The notes beneath the pieces were generated by a model. The model saw only the letters and a program-made list of their open reading frames with translations, had not been told where the DNA came from and made no database searches. A DNA stretch of 64,000 nucleotides. Source: JAUPVL01 sp964481235 (GTDB lineage: Bacteria > Patescibacteriota > Saccharimonadia > CAILAD01 > BJGX01). A program made the position numbers and the translations under genes. Within the stretch, counting starts at the first letter, position 1. Every line of letters starts with the position of its first letter. The DNA lies in assembly GCA_964481235.1 (NCBI GenBank), contig CAYZYH010000001.1, forward strand, positions 31,319 through 95,318, read 5' to 3'. Positions 25,315 through 34,684 of the stretch are shown one piece after another.

Positions 25315-26136
25315 TTGATCATCCAAGAAGCTATTATAAATACTGAGAGTAAGTTTAAATCTGCAAAAATACCATCACCTCGTCTTGATGCCGAGCTTTT
25401 ACTTGCCCATGTGCTTAACCAACCGCGTGAATACTTGATAGCCCACAACAACAGAGAGCTATCAGATGGTGAAATATCTATCTATAAAGATTATGTTTCA
25501 CGCAGATTAGCGCGCGAGCCAGTATGCTATATTACTAATAGAATAGAGTTTTATGATATAGATTTCTATGTGGACAATAGAGTGCTTGCACCAAGAGTAG
25601 AAACCGAATTAATTGTAGAACAGGCCATAGAATTTGCCCCCAACAGATCCAAACTAATTGATATTGGTACTGGTTCTGGCGCTATCGCAATCGCTATTGC
25701 CAAACACCGCCCTGATCTTAAAATTACCGCCACCGAGGTGTCTGCCGATGCACTAAAAGTAGCAAAACTTAATGCCATAAAGTTACTAGGTAAAGATCAT
25801 AAAATAGAATTTGTGTTGAGTGATATTTTTGAAAATATTAAGGATCAATTCGACACTATTGTTACCAATCTACCCTATGTTTCGAAAGATTATTTACCAC
25901 AGATGAAGCCTGAGGTAAAAAAAGAACCAGCTATAGCGTTGTTTGGCGGTTCTGGGGATGGCCTAGGCCTCTACAGAAAGTTTTATATGCAGATTCCTGT
26001 TCACATAAAAAAAGGTACACGTATATACCACGAATCCGACCCCTGGCAACACGATAAACTAAAAGAAATTGCTTCAAAAATAGGATTAAAACTTGCCTTA
26101 GAAGACTATCTAATTCTTGGATTTAAAAAGTTGTAA
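25315..26136 (+). CDS. prmC: Release factor glutamine methyltransferase, NLPY variant
   Basis: SAM-dependent N5-glutamine methyltransferase acting on the GGQ motif of release factors. Motif I LIDIGTGSGAIAIAIA (near residue 116) and the helical N-terminal domain (SPRLDAELLLAHVL) match PrmC. The catalytic motif is VTNLPYV, where most bacteria have NPPY; Asn and Tyr are kept, Pro1 is Leu. The start is TTG at 25315 with weak upstream signals, relying on coupling to prfA. The 273-residue length is normal. Confidence 0.92.
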   Translation: MIIQEAIINTESKFKSAKIPSPRLDAELLLAHVLNQPREYLIAHNNRELSDGEISIYKDYVSRRLAREPVCYITNRIEFYDIDFYVDNRVLAPRVETELIVEQAIEFAPNRSKLIDIGTGSGAIAIAIAKHRPDLKITATEVSADALKVAKLNAIKLLGKDHKIEFVLSDIFENIKDQFDTIVTNLPYVSKDYLPQMKPEVKKEPAIALFGGSGDGLGLYRKFYMQIPVHIKKGTRIYHESDPWQHDKLKEIASKIGLKLALEDYLILGFKKL

Positions 26137-26148
26137 CTTTAAATAGTA

Positions 26149-27300
26149 CTAGTTTTGTGGCGCTTCGGCCAACGTTACTTTTACTTGGCTTTCCTTACCA
26201 TCTCTATAAATTGTAAGAGTAACGGTATCGCCTACGTTATGCTGATTGACCAAGCTAGAAAGTGAATTACTAGCATCTATCTTTGTACCATCGACTTTTA
26301 AAATAATGTCGTCATCTTTTAAACCTGCTTTGTCGGCCGGGCTCCCGCTTTGCACGCCACTCTCTCCCTGGCCACCTTGTATATAAGCACCGTAATCTAC
26401 ACCGAGATTATTTGCCTTGGCAATTTCTGGCGTAATAGCAACATATCGAACACCCACAAAAGCTCGCACAATTTTGCCGTTTTGCTCCACGGTTGAAATA
26501 TCTCGTTTAACTTCATTTATTGGTATAGCAAAGCCAATATTTTGAGAGCCCTCACCCGCAACTGCTGTGTTCATACCAATGACTTGGCCCTCTACATTTA
26601 CAAGTGGTCCACCAGAGTTGCCAGGGTTAATTGCAGCGTCGGTTTGAAATAGGTTTTGCAAACTTTCCGTGCCTCCACCGTCAGCCGCCGTAATAGGGCG
26701 TGATTTACCAGAAATAACACCGGTAGTAACGGTGTTTTGAAATTGTCCAAGCGCATTGCCAATTGCAACTACAAAAGACCCTACCTCTACCTTGCTACTA
26801 TCGCCAATTTCAGCCGGCACCAAATCGCTCACACCATCTATCTTTAAAAACGCTATGTCATTAATGGGGTCTTTGGCAACAAGCTTTACTTTTGTATACT
26901 CTTGACCATCAGATCGTACTACAACAAAAGAACTTCCGCCCTCTACTACGTGCTTATTGGTAAGTATTAATCCATCGGCCGAAATTACTATGCCAGTACC
27001 AGCCCCCTTTCCCTGAGTACTTCTACCAAATGCGTCACTACCAATAGTAGAGGTAGTAATACTTACTACGCTGGGGCTTACTTTTTTGGCAACATTAATA
27101 GTTGCGTTTTGCTCGCTTATCACCACGTTCTTGCTCTGCAAGGTACCAAATCTTGAGTTTGGTTGATGTGTGCTCCACCAATTAAAACCGGCAGCGCCAA
27201 CAAACCCAAATATCAAAGAAGCTAGCACCAAAATAGTTGCATATTTTATAATACTGTTTTTTCGATGAGAGCTATTGTGTGGTGTATTTTCTTGTGACAT
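26149..27300 (-). CDS. HtrA/DegP-like serine protease with PDZ domain
   Basis: A 383-residue envelope protease/chaperone. A membrane helix (about 20-40) anchors it. The triad is His117 (LTNKHVVEG), Asp148 (PINDIAFLKI) and Ser229 (NPGNSGGPL), followed by one PDZ domain (about 280-375, SPADKAGLKDDDIILKVDG). The architecture is that of Gram-positive HtrA. Together with the larger protease at 19902 this gives two surface serine proteases. It probably degrades misfolded exported proteins. It is convergent with prmC. Confidence 0.93.
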   Translation of the reverse strand: MSQENTPHNSSHRKNSIIKYATILVLASLIFGFVGAAGFNWWSTHQPNSRFGTLQSKNVVISEQNATINVAKKVSPSVVSITTSTIGSDAFGRSTQGKGAGTGIVISADGLILTNKHVVEGGSSFVVVRSDGQEYTKVKLVAKDPINDIAFLKIDGVSDLVPAEIGDSSKVEVGSFVVAIGNALGQFQNTVTTGVISGKSRPITAADGGGTESLQNLFQTDAAINPGNSGGPLVNVEGQVIGMNTAVAGEGSQNIGFAIPINEVKRDISTVEQNGKIVRAFVGVRYVAITPEIAKANNLGVDYGAYIQGGQGESGVQSGSPADKAGLKDDDIILKVDGTKIDASNSLSSLVNQHNVGDTVTLTIYRDGKESQVKVTLAEAPQN

Positions 27301-27356
27301 ATTACATATAATAACAAAATGTAGCTGAGAATTGACTTAAATAATACATTCTATGT

Positions 27357-28178
27357 TTAAAGCGCTACCGCCCATTTACTTAGAAGTAGTAAAGCAATAA
27401 ACACCACCGCGGTAACACTTATATATTCAAAAAGCAGGCTTCTACGCAAAGTATTTTCTTTGAAATGATAGTAGAGACCGCCAAAGCCATAGGCAAGTGC
27501 AGCCACAATAAGAGAAGACTGGCTAAGTAGTAGATTGGTTTGAGGTATGTGATATAAATTTATCCAAAGCGTAGTTATCCAAAATATTTCTAGCACAATT
27601 AACGACCACACGCTTGCGATCACGTAGGGTTTATTCGTAAAACTTAGTAGCCAAGCAAGTGATAAGAAAAACATACTTAGCCACACACCCAACATAACAA
27701 GCACTACTGGCCAGTGCCAATATGCCAACATAAGGCTAGCTAGGCTAAGACCAAGAGTAAGTAGTACTATATGTAAAATATTTACAAAGATAACGTTTGG
27801 CTTGTTACGTACCTCTTGTAAAAGTAAGCCCATATAGCCCACACCAACCAAAACACATAGCAATATAAACCAGCCTATTGGTATTAAGAAAATCACATGT
27901 ATGGTATATATGTATCCGTACAAAAAAAGTAACCACATGCTTGGCCTTATAAGTGAAGCTAATATATGAGCTCTCTTACGGCTGATTAATATTCTACTAA
28001 GCACCCAATAATTCACGGCAATCGCCAAAGGTAGTATTAGTATAGGGTAAGCCGAATAATACAATAAGGCAATTGACGAAATGGTTAGACCAGACCCTGC
28101 GGCCAAAATAATTCTTTGGTCGTGAGTAAATACTTCTATTCGTTTTAGTTGGTCACTGAGTTTGATAATCTGCTCCAA
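27357..28178 (-). CDS. Hypothetical polytopic membrane protein
   Basis: A 273-residue, very hydrophobic protein with about eight predicted membrane helices and short loops, no charged active-site motif and no family I recognise. The only start is TTG at 28178, inside the end of the upstream LCP gene (26-bp overlap), so translation probably depends on coupling. Genomic linkage suggests a role in cell-envelope polymer handling with the LCP protein (inference). Confidence 0.7.
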   Translation of the reverse strand: MEQIIKLSDQLKRIEVFTHDQRIILAAGSGLTISSIALLYYSAYPILILPLAIAVNYWVLSRILISRKRAHILASLIRPSMWLLFLYGYIYTIHVIFLIPIGWFILLCVLVGVGYMGLLLQEVRNKPNVIFVNILHIVLLTLGLSLASLMLAYWHWPVVLVMLGVWLSMFFLSLAWLLSFTNKPYVIASVWSLIVLEIFWITTLWINLYHIPQTNLLLSQSSLIVAALAYGFGGLYYHFKENTLRRSLLFEYISVTAVVFIALLLLSKWAVAL

Positions 28179-29502
28179 TTATTACACTAATATCGGCCTG
28201 TGGGGTCGTACCGCTTATTGGCTCTACCACTGTAGCAGTAACGCCCAATCGCTTCTCTAAATATTGCAACGTGTAAGGTTTTTTTCCACCAGTATTGTCG
28301 ACTATTTGCGTATTCTTTACTGTGTTTGTCGGTGCCGCAACAATACCTATTACATTATAATTATAACTTTTTAATAGCTCAGAGGCTAGCTTAGCCTTTA
28401 AATCACTAGGTGTACCATTGGCAATTTGTATAGTAGCGGCTTCTTGTTTGATATATCCATCTACAAATATGCTCCTTACATACGACTGTATAGCTGCATA
28501 TTTACCTACTCCCGCACTAGGCACAACCACACTAGCGCCTCCAATAGTATCGGTCACAACCAAATTATTTGTAGTGTTGTCTAGAACATGAGTAACTATT
28601 TTGCTTGTATCTACCTCGCGTGCTATTTGGGCTAGTCTTTCAAGCTCTTTTAGTTGCAGATCAGTTCTGACGTTGTCACCTACTATACCGAGTAGTTCAT
28701 TAATTTTTGCAGGATTTTTTAAAATGTTTTGCTTTTCTGCTTTTTCACGCAAAGCTACTATAACATCTTGTTGGCGACTCGCGCGACCAAAATCGTCGCC
28801 ACAGTTACCCTTGCGGCAGCGAGCATATTTAAGTGCTGCACTACCATTGAGGTGTTGCGGACCAGCCTGCAAGCTAAATCCACAAACCATACCTTCATTT
28901 TTACTGCAAGGATAGTCTGGATCAACCAAGTTATCTTTTACCACCACATCTACGCCACCCACCATATCTACTGTTTGCTTTAATGCCGTAAAGTCAGTTC
29001 GAATATAGTAATGAATGGGTATACCAAGAACATCTGAAACGGTCTGTTTTGCTAGTTCGGGCCCACCACCTTTTTTGTTTTGCTCGCCAAAAGCATTGGC
29101 ATTGTTTATTTTACTAAATCCGTTATTGCCAATTTTTACATATAAGTCTCTTGGTATTCCTAGCATAGCGACGTCGTGTGTCTTGGGATCATAACTTGCT
29201 ACAATCAGTGTGTCACTAAGTTGCTCACCTTCATGTCCTACATCTCCCACCCCCATTAGTAAAATATTTACTCTACCAGCTCCTTCACCTTTAAGAGTTT
29301 CAGGTTTTATTTCTTCGGTCTTCAATCCCTCCGCGACAGTACCAGTATTTTTTTGTATTACCTTACTAATAGTCTTGTAGGTGTGATAAGCATATGCACA
29401 GGTAGCTAATACCCCAACTAGTAGCACCGCTAGCGTCACTCTTAACCAAATTCTTTTTTTCTTAGCAGGCTTAATGTTACTGTTCTTTCTTTGTAATTTC
29501 AT
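28153..29502 (-). CDS. LytR-CpsA-Psr (LCP) family transferase
   Basis: A 449-residue membrane protein that would transfer undecaprenyl-linked polymers to peptidoglycan. After an N-terminal helix (VTLAVLLVGVLATCAYAYHTY) comes the LCP domain: VNILLMGVGD, SDTLIVASYDPKTHDVAMLGIPRDLYVKI, INNANAFG, and DDFGRASRQQDVIVALREK with its conserved Arg residues. A C-terminal LytR_C-like domain (about 340-445) follows. It uses the same lipid carrier made by UppS. TATTAT close to the ATG suggests a short leader. Confidence 0.92.
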   Translation of the reverse strand: MKLQRKNSNIKPAKKKRIWLRVTLAVLLVGVLATCAYAYHTYKTISKVIQKNTGTVAEGLKTEEIKPETLKGEGAGRVNILLMGVGDVGHEGEQLSDTLIVASYDPKTHDVAMLGIPRDLYVKIGNNGFSKINNANAFGEQNKKGGGPELAKQTVSDVLGIPIHYYIRTDFTALKQTVDMVGGVDVVVKDNLVDPDYPCSKNEGMVCGFSLQAGPQHLNGSAALKYARCRKGNCGDDFGRASRQQDVIVALREKAEKQNILKNPAKINELLGIVGDNVRTDLQLKELERLAQIAREVDTSKIVTHVLDNTTNNLVVTDTIGGASVVVPSAGVGKYAAIQSYVRSIFVDGYIKQEAATIQIANGTPSDLKAKLASELLKSYNYNVIGIVAAPTNTVKNTQIVDNTGGKKPYTLQYLEKRLGVTATVVEPISGTTPQADISVIIGADYQTQ

Positions 29503-29608
29503 ATTTTATAATACAGGCCATTATGGTGTTAATTATTACTTTATTGATACGCACAACAAAAAACATTGTACTCGACTTTATTGTAAGTATCTGCGTATAA
29601 TACTATAA

Positions 29609-30421
29609 ATGGATGATAAAAACCAAACCTCTAATGATAATTCGAATACCAGCCCTATCGAACCTAAGCCTGAAAATACTTTAGAGGTTGGCAAAGAAAT
29701 TAAGCCTCAGAGTGAAAGCGAAATCAACCACTCTGGGAGCCATGCACAAAAAAAAGCTGCCGACAATTTAGCTTACGATAATGATATGGCAAGTTTGAAT
29801 AAAACAGATATAGAAGAGCAAACCAATGAACAGCCCGAAAAAAAACGTTCCATCATAAAGGAATTGTTGATTTGGGCCGGGGTTACAATTGCCATAGTAT
29901 TTATCATTCAAAATTTTATTTTTCAAGCTTTTTACGTATCGGGTAGCAGTATGGAGCCTGGTTTTCACGACAATGATTATTTAATAATCTCAAAAATTCC
30001 GCTAACTATGTATGATGTTGGTAGGTTTTTTGGACAAAAAGAAGTAAATATTAAACGAGGTGATGTATTGGTGTTTAGGTATCCGAAAGCTCCTGAGACT
30101 TTCTTTATTAAGCGTGCTATCGCCTTACCGGGCGAGCGTGTTACGCTAAAAAATGGCGTAGTAACCATCTATAATACCGAACACCCCGAAGGTATGGTGC
30201 TAAATGAATCATATATAGATCCTCAATTTACTACTCAAGGGGACATAGACGAAATAGTAGAGCCTGGAATGGTATTTGTAATGGGAGACAATCGAAGCCC
30301 GGGCGGAAGCTTCGACTCGCGTGAGTGGGGCCAATTACCACAAAGTAACATTACTGGCTTTGCCAGCTTGCGTCTGCTACCAGTCAATACTCTCAAACTA
30401 GTAACAGACCCAAGTTATTAG
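29609..30421 (+). CDS. lepB: Signal peptidase I with long N-terminal extension
   Basis: Cleaves signal peptides of exported proteins. The catalytic dyad is Ser114 (VSGSSMEPG) and Lys168 (FFIKRAIALPGE), and MGDNRSPGGSFDSREWG is the conserved box E. One membrane helix (about 85-108) anchors the enzyme. The first 80 residues are an acidic, Asn/Glu-rich, probably disordered cytoplasmic extension not usual for the family. TATAAT (29596-29601) ends 7 nt before the ATG, so the mRNA is probably leaderless. Confidence 0.95.
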   Translation: MDDKNQTSNDNSNTSPIEPKPENTLEVGKEIKPQSESEINHSGSHAQKKAADNLAYDNDMASLNKTDIEEQTNEQPEKKRSIIKELLIWAGVTIAIVFIIQNFIFQAFYVSGSSMEPGFHDNDYLIISKIPLTMYDVGRFFGQKEVNIKRGDVLVFRYPKAPETFFIKRAIALPGERVTLKNGVVTIYNTEHPEGMVLNESYIDPQFTTQGDIDEIVEPGMVFVMGDNRSPGGSFDSREWGQLPQSNITGFASLRLLPVNTLKLVTDPSY

Positions 30422-30449
30422 TTATTAAATTGAAAAACTATTTCAAATA

Positions 30450-31370
30450 TTAAACACTGGGTTCAGAACCAGTGATTTGAGAAAATATTCTGGCCAACTC
30501 TTCATCTGAATAATATTCTATCTGCAATTTACCGCCCTTGGCTGTCTTATGTAGACTTACCTTGGTACCTAAATATTTACCAAGGTCTTGGGTGAGCTTG
30601 CGCTGAGGTGCTTCGGCTTCTATTACCTTACTACGCTTTATTTCTACCCCACCCTTAAATTCTCTAATGAGTGTTTCGGCGTGCCTAACTGTAAGGTTGT
30701 GTTTAATAATATAATTTAGAAATTGATCTTGTTTGATAGGATCGGTTAAAGACAATAGGGTTCTAGCATGACCTTCGGTGATTATTCCGTCATTTAGCGC
30801 AATTTTGGCTTTATGGGTGAGATTTTGCAAGCGAATAATATTTGTAATAGTAGAAGTTGCTTTGCCCACCGCCTTACCAATTTGTTCGTGTGTCATATTA
30901 AACTGGTCGACAAGCTTTTGATAAGCCACCGATTCTTCTAGAGGTTTAAGATCGGATCTCTGCACATTTTCTATGAGAGCAACTTCTAGTTGTTGCTGTT
31001 CGTTATAAGTACGAACAATTACGGGTACCTGGGTGAGACCGGCAATTTTGGCTGCCCTTAAACGCCTTTCCCCTGCAACCAACTTGTATTTCCAATCATT
31101 CTCAGCAGTTACAATTAGAGGTTGAATGATACCATGCTCTTTAATGCTGTCGGCCAACTCCTGTAGTTCAGCTTGTTCAAACTCAGTACGTGGTTGATAG
31201 GGGTTGGCATCAATATTTTCAATAGGAACTTCAGTAACTGTTTTGTTACTTACCCTAACTTGATCGGGCAAACTAGGTGCTGCAAATTCGTCTACTTCAC
31301 CAATTTGACTAGGTATAAGTGAGTCTAAGCCTTTACCAAGACGACTGTTACTTGCTGGGTTGTTCGACAC
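30450..31370 (-). CDS. parB: Chromosome partitioning protein ParB
   Basis: CTP-dependent DNA clamp loading at parS. The 306-residue protein has the N-terminal ParA-stimulating stretch (SRLGKGLDSLIP), the nuclease-like CTP domain with NPYQPR, IIQPLIV and VAGERRLRAAKIAG, LIENVQRSDLKPLEESVAYQ, and an HTH (MTHEQIGKAVGKATSTITNIIRL). GTG at 31370 follows AAAGGAGG. It overlaps the end of parA by 23 bp. I found no canonical parS (TGTTTCACGTGAAACA) in the window. Confidence 0.95.
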   Translation of the reverse strand: MSNNPASNSRLGKGLDSLIPSQIGEVDEFAAPSLPDQVRVSNKTVTEVPIENIDANPYQPRTEFEQAELQELADSIKEHGIIQPLIVTAENDWKYKLVAGERRLRAAKIAGLTQVPVIVRTYNEQQQLEVALIENVQRSDLKPLEESVAYQKLVDQFNMTHEQIGKAVGKATSTITNIIRLQNLTHKAKIALNDGIITEGHARTLLSLTDPIKQDQFLNYIIKHNLTVRHAETLIREFKGGVEIKRSKVIEAEAPQRKLTQDLGKYLGTKVSLHKTAKGGKLQIEYYSDEELARIFSQITGSEPSV

Positions 31371-32118
31371 GACGACTCACCTCCTTTGATAGTTTTTTAT
31401 AAGCAAATGCACCTCTACAGAATCGGTCATAAGCATAAATGGGTTTGCCATGCGATGGTGCTTCTGCTAATCGTATATTGCGCGGTATAGTGGTGTCAAA
31501 TAATAGCTTACCAAAATGCTTGTTTAGCTCGCCCATAACGGCAGAGCTAAGGCTAGTACGGCCATCGTGCATAGTCACAACAACCCCCAACAACTTTAAG
31601 CTAGGATTTAGTGCTGAACGAACTCTCTTAACTGTGTTTAAAAGTTGGCCGAGGCCCTCTAGAGCATAATACTCTGCCTGGGCGGGTATAATTAGCATCT
31701 GTGCAGCTACCAAGCCATTAATAGTTAGTAGCCCAAGCGATGGTGGGCAGTCAATAATAATATAATCAAAATTAAGACCTTGTAGGGCAGTTTTTAGCAC
31801 AAATTCTCTATGAGGACGTGCGGCAAGCTCAATCTCGGCCGCTGCCAAATCTGAGTTGGCAGGCAACACGCTCAAATCGCTGTACTGTGTTTTTACCAAA
31901 CTCTGCATAATATTTGTACTACCGCGAAGCACATCGTAAACAGTTTGGCTAACTTCGGCTTTATTTATACCCAGGCCACTACTACTATTGCCTTGTGGAT
32001 CTAGGTCAATTAAGAGGGTCGATCTGCCCATTTTTGCCAAATAGGCCGCAAGGTTAATTGCAGTTGTGGTTTTACCAACACCTCCTTTTTGATTCGCAAT
32101 TGCAATACAATGCGCCAC
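31348..32118 (-). CDS. parA: Chromosome partitioning ATPase ParA (Soj)
   Basis: Deviant Walker ATPase that positions ParB-bound origins. AIANQKGGVGKTTTAINLAAYL (deviant Walker A with signature Lys), LLIDLDPQGNSSSGLG and YIIIDCPPSLG are present. About 256 residues from GTG 32118, which has GGGAGG about 11 nt upstream; the next GTG upstream (32139) would place that site inside the gene. The promoter at 32158-32187 serves parAB. Confidence 0.95.
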   Translation of the reverse strand: MAHCIAIANQKGGVGKTTTAINLAAYLAKMGRSTLLIDLDPQGNSSSGLGINKAEVSQTVYDVLRGSTNIMQSLVKTQYSDLSVLPANSDLAAAEIELAARPHREFVLKTALQGLNFDYIIIDCPPSLGLLTINGLVAAQMLIIPAQAEYYALEGLGQLLNTVKRVRSALNPSLKLLGVVVTMHDGRTSLSSAVMGELNKHFGKLLFDTTIPRNIRLAEAPSHGKPIYAYDRFCRGAFAYKKLSKEVSRRVEQPSK

Positions 32119-32157
32119 TTTTTGTTTTTCCTCCCTCACAGCATTATTGTTAAGTTA

Positions 32158-32187
32158 ATTTTAGCATAAGTTTAAGAATTATTTCAA
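32158..32187 (-). promoter_or_regulatory. Promoter of parAB
   Basis: Minus strand TTGAAA (32182-32187), 18 bp, TAAAAT (32158-32163) preceded by TGC. It is divergent from the rplU promoter 46 bp away. Confidence 0.7.
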
Positions 32188-32232
32188 ATAATACGAACAT
32201 CTTTCGAACAATGTTAATCTTTAAATTTTTAC

Positions 32233-32261
32233 TTTACAAACTTACTATATTTTGCTAAAAT
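32233..32261 (+). promoter_or_regulatory. Promoter of rplU
   Basis: TTTACA (32233-32238), 17 bp, TAAAAT (32256-32261) preceded by TGC. The leader is about 45 nt and has no strong ribosome binding site. Confidence 0.7.
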
Positions 32262-32314
32262 AATGCCTTAGTAATAGATAAGAAAGATCTTAAACTAGAT
32301 ATTTATAAAAAGCC

Positions 32315-32623
32315 ATGCTAGCAGTAATAGAAACCGGATCAAAACAATACTTAGTAGAAAAAGGCCAAACCTTAGAGGTGGAGCTTTTACATAATGACAA
32401 AGCAGCCGTTGAGTTTAAGCCATTGCTTTTAATAGATGGTGAGAACATAAAAGTTGGTAAACCAATCGTTTCGGGAGCAGTAGTTAAGGCTACAGTTGCA
32501 GATGAAATTGTAAAAGGTAAAAAACAAGTTATTTTGCACTACAAAGCCAAGAAGCGCCAAAGTACTAAGACAGGCCACCGTCAAAAGTATTCAGCCATTA
32601 CAATTACCGATATAAAAGCTTAA
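32315..32623 (+). CDS. rplU: 50S ribosomal protein L21
   Basis: A 102-residue L21: MLAVIETGSKQYLVEKGQ at the start and the C-terminal HYKAKKRQSTKTGHRQKYSAITI, which contacts 23S rRNA, are characteristic. Length is normal. In most bacteria rpmA (L27) follows directly; here a terminator follows instead, so rplU is transcribed alone. Confidence 0.97.
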   Translation: MLAVIETGSKQYLVEKGQTLEVELLHNDKAAVEFKPLLLIDGENIKVGKPIVSGAVVKATVADEIVKGKKQVILHYKAKKRQSTKTGHRQKYSAITITDIKA

Positions 32624-32646
32624 AATACTTAAAAAAAATATAAAAG

Positions 32647-32679
32647 TAAAAACCACCTGCTAACTAGGTGGTTTTTGGT
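32647..32679 (+). terminator. Rho-independent terminator of rplU
   Basis: AAAACCACCT and AGGTGGTTTT form a perfect stem around GCTAACT, ending in a T run. Confidence 0.88.
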
Positions 32680-32711
32680 TATCTATTAGTAACAAAACGA
32701 TAATAAATAAC

Positions 32712-34169
32712 TTATTTGCAGGATCCAGAAACAGCAATGCCACTTATGCGATCATTCATCCAGACAAGAGTATCTTTAAAGCTTGCATTCATAGTCTGGT
32801 AATGATCAACAAGCCCTTGTGGGTTATAGCTTTGAACTGCATACTTACTAGTGGTGTACTCTTTGAGATTGGTTGTATTACCCGATGCGCACAGTCTGGC
32901 GTAACCGGCTAGGTTTTGGCGGGGCAACACTACGTTGTCGTGCATACCTTGATTAATAAGCTTGGGTGTATCAGTTTTTATAGGGCCCACAATGTTACTC
33001 TCCATGTCGGCCATAAATTGAGCATATATTTTATTACTAGCGAGATTACCAGTTTTGGCAGCAGCTATAAACTCTTGGGTATAAATATTTGCCGATCTAT
33101 TCACGCCAAGATTATTTGGCCAGTACCTGTTGACTGTGTCTATACACTCACGCGACACATCGGTCTGTAGAGATTTAATCCATTGTGGCAATAGTATTCT
33201 ATTAACCGGATATTCTCGCTTGTACCAATCTTGATAGCTAGTGAGTACGAATGGCCCAAACCAGTTAATATTGGCATTATTGGTAATAGCATCGGTGAGG
33301 GTTTCGTTTACGCTAGTAACCGGGCCAAAACCGATTGCACCTCGCAATTTGATGTCTGGTGCATATTTAGAAGCGATCGCGTCGGCCCAGAAAGCAGCAT
33401 GTCCGCCTTGGCTGTAGCCACCAGTAAATATGGCATTTTCATCGATATTATTTTTTGACAACTCAAGATTTTCTAGTGAGTGAATACTATCTAGTACTGC
33501 GCGACCTTCTATATCACCCACCATGTAGTGATGAATTCTGCTGGGATCACGCAGGCCCTCATAGTCGGTAATAACCACAATATAACCTTGACTTGCATAC
33601 GCAGCCATCAAGCTATCGTAATTTGCCCAGTTGCGCTTAGCGGGCTGTTCTAAACTACCTCCGCAAGCGTCTCCAATACCAATTGTACCTGGCGCAAATG
33701 CCAGCACTGGTAGTTTTTTTGTACCAATATTGGAAGGAACGTATACTCTAGCATAAATTGGTACATCATTAACTATGCCATCTGAGCTGGTATACACATA
33801 GGTTTGTTTGGTGTGACCCTGTGTAACTGGCAAATCAAAATTACGGTTATTTTGCCGAATACGTTCAAGTGTTTGAGCAGCGGTAAAGTTTTGTGCAGGC
33901 TCGGTAGAAACTATCTTGCCAGTGTCAATTTTGGGTGGCTTGGTTGATTCAAGTTGTTTGGTTGGTGGCGAGTAGATAACTTTGTTTGAGTCTTTGTAAG
34001 ATTGCCATCTAAGAAATCCAGCAATAGCAATCATGATAACTAGTTCTACAGCGATGATGATATAAAATTTTTTGCTTATTTTGCTTTTAGTAATCTTTGG
34101 CGACGTCGTAACCAAGTGTGAGGCGCTTTTGTGTTGTCGAATAGTTTTTTTGAGTGTAGCTTTTTTCAT
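32712..34169 (-). CDS. Membrane-anchored alpha/beta hydrolase, secretory-lipase-like
   Basis: A 485-residue protein: basic N terminus, one membrane helix (FYIIIAVELVIMIAIAGFL, about 55-73) and a large extracytoplasmic alpha/beta-hydrolase domain. The nucleophile elbow is GGYSQGGHAAFWA (G-x-S-x-G) near residue 250; LPVLAFAPGTIGIGDACGG forms the oxyanion-side region and QGMHDNVV near residue 410 could supply Asp and His. The spacing resembles secretory lipases (LIP family). It is coupled to a GNAT gene (ATGA overlap). The substrate may be exogenous lipid or ester (inference). Confidence 0.8.
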   Translation of the reverse strand: MKKATLKKTIRQHKSASHLVTTSPKITKSKISKKFYIIIAVELVIMIAIAGFLRWQSYKDSNKVIYSPPTKQLESTKPPKIDTGKIVSTEPAQNFTAAQTLERIRQNNRNFDLPVTQGHTKQTYVYTSSDGIVNDVPIYARVYVPSNIGTKKLPVLAFAPGTIGIGDACGGSLEQPAKRNWANYDSLMAAYASQGYIVVITDYEGLRDPSRIHHYMVGDIEGRAVLDSIHSLENLELSKNNIDENAIFTGGYSQGGHAAFWADAIASKYAPDIKLRGAIGFGPVTSVNETLTDAITNNANINWFGPFVLTSYQDWYKREYPVNRILLPQWIKSLQTDVSRECIDTVNRYWPNNLGVNRSANIYTQEFIAAAKTGNLASNKIYAQFMADMESNIVGPIKTDTPKLINQGMHDNVVLPRQNLAGYARLCASGNTTNLKEYTTSKYAVQSYNPQGLVDHYQTMNASFKDTLVWMNDRISGIAVSGSCK

Positions 34170-34645
34170 ATACCCACCTTAGACATTAAATACATGTCTA
34201 CGTCTGTATCTATATCGGTAAGAATCTTATTAATATCATAGCCCGATCGTTCATAAAAATGTTGTTGGTTGTGAGTTACCAGCTCTATAGAGTCAACTTT
34301 TCTGGCTTTTAGGCCCCGCTCGGTTTCGCTCAGAAGTAACTGACCTAGTTGTTTTTTTCTAAGTGCTGGCACAATATATAGCCAGTACAAAAAAGCCCTC
34401 ATATTGCTTTTTTGGATGCCAGATATAGAATAGCCTTCTAACTGGTTGTTTTGATATATACCCATGAACAGCCTATAAGGATGAATGGTGCCCAACCTGA
34501 TCTTATTGATATTATTGGTACGGCGCACATTTTGTCTATACGATGGCGAAAAATATGCAAAATCTTCTTCTAGTGCTTGATCAAACAGATAATATAGTCT
34601 GCCACTATGAAAGATTGGTATTTTTTTTATAACAATATCAGCCAT
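34166..34645 (-). CDS. GNAT family N-acetyltransferase
   Basis: A 159-residue protein with the GNAT core: LYWLYIVPALRKKQLGQLLLSETERGLKARK gives the acetyl-CoA pyrophosphate loop (R-K-K-Q-L-G-Q, the Q/R-x-x-G-x-G/A variant), and QHFYERSGYDI is the usual strand-helix after it. The acceptor is unknown. It is the first gene of a two-gene unit with the lipase-like hydrolase, an unexplained pairing. Confidence 0.85.
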   Translation of the reverse strand: MADIVIKKIPIFHSGRLYYLFDQALEEDFAYFSPSYRQNVRRTNNINKIRLGTIHPYRLFMGIYQNNQLEGYSISGIQKSNMRAFLYWLYIVPALRKKQLGQLLLSETERGLKARKVDSIELVTHNQQHFYERSGYDINKILTDIDTDVDMYLMSKVGI

Positions 34646-34684
34646 TTAATAAGTATTATACTTTGTTACAGCAAAAGTAAACAA

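Noticed and set aside
30450..32118. parS or replication origin near parAB
   Set aside because: No canonical parS palindrome, no DnaA-box cluster and no dnaA, rpmH or gyrB neighbour was found.
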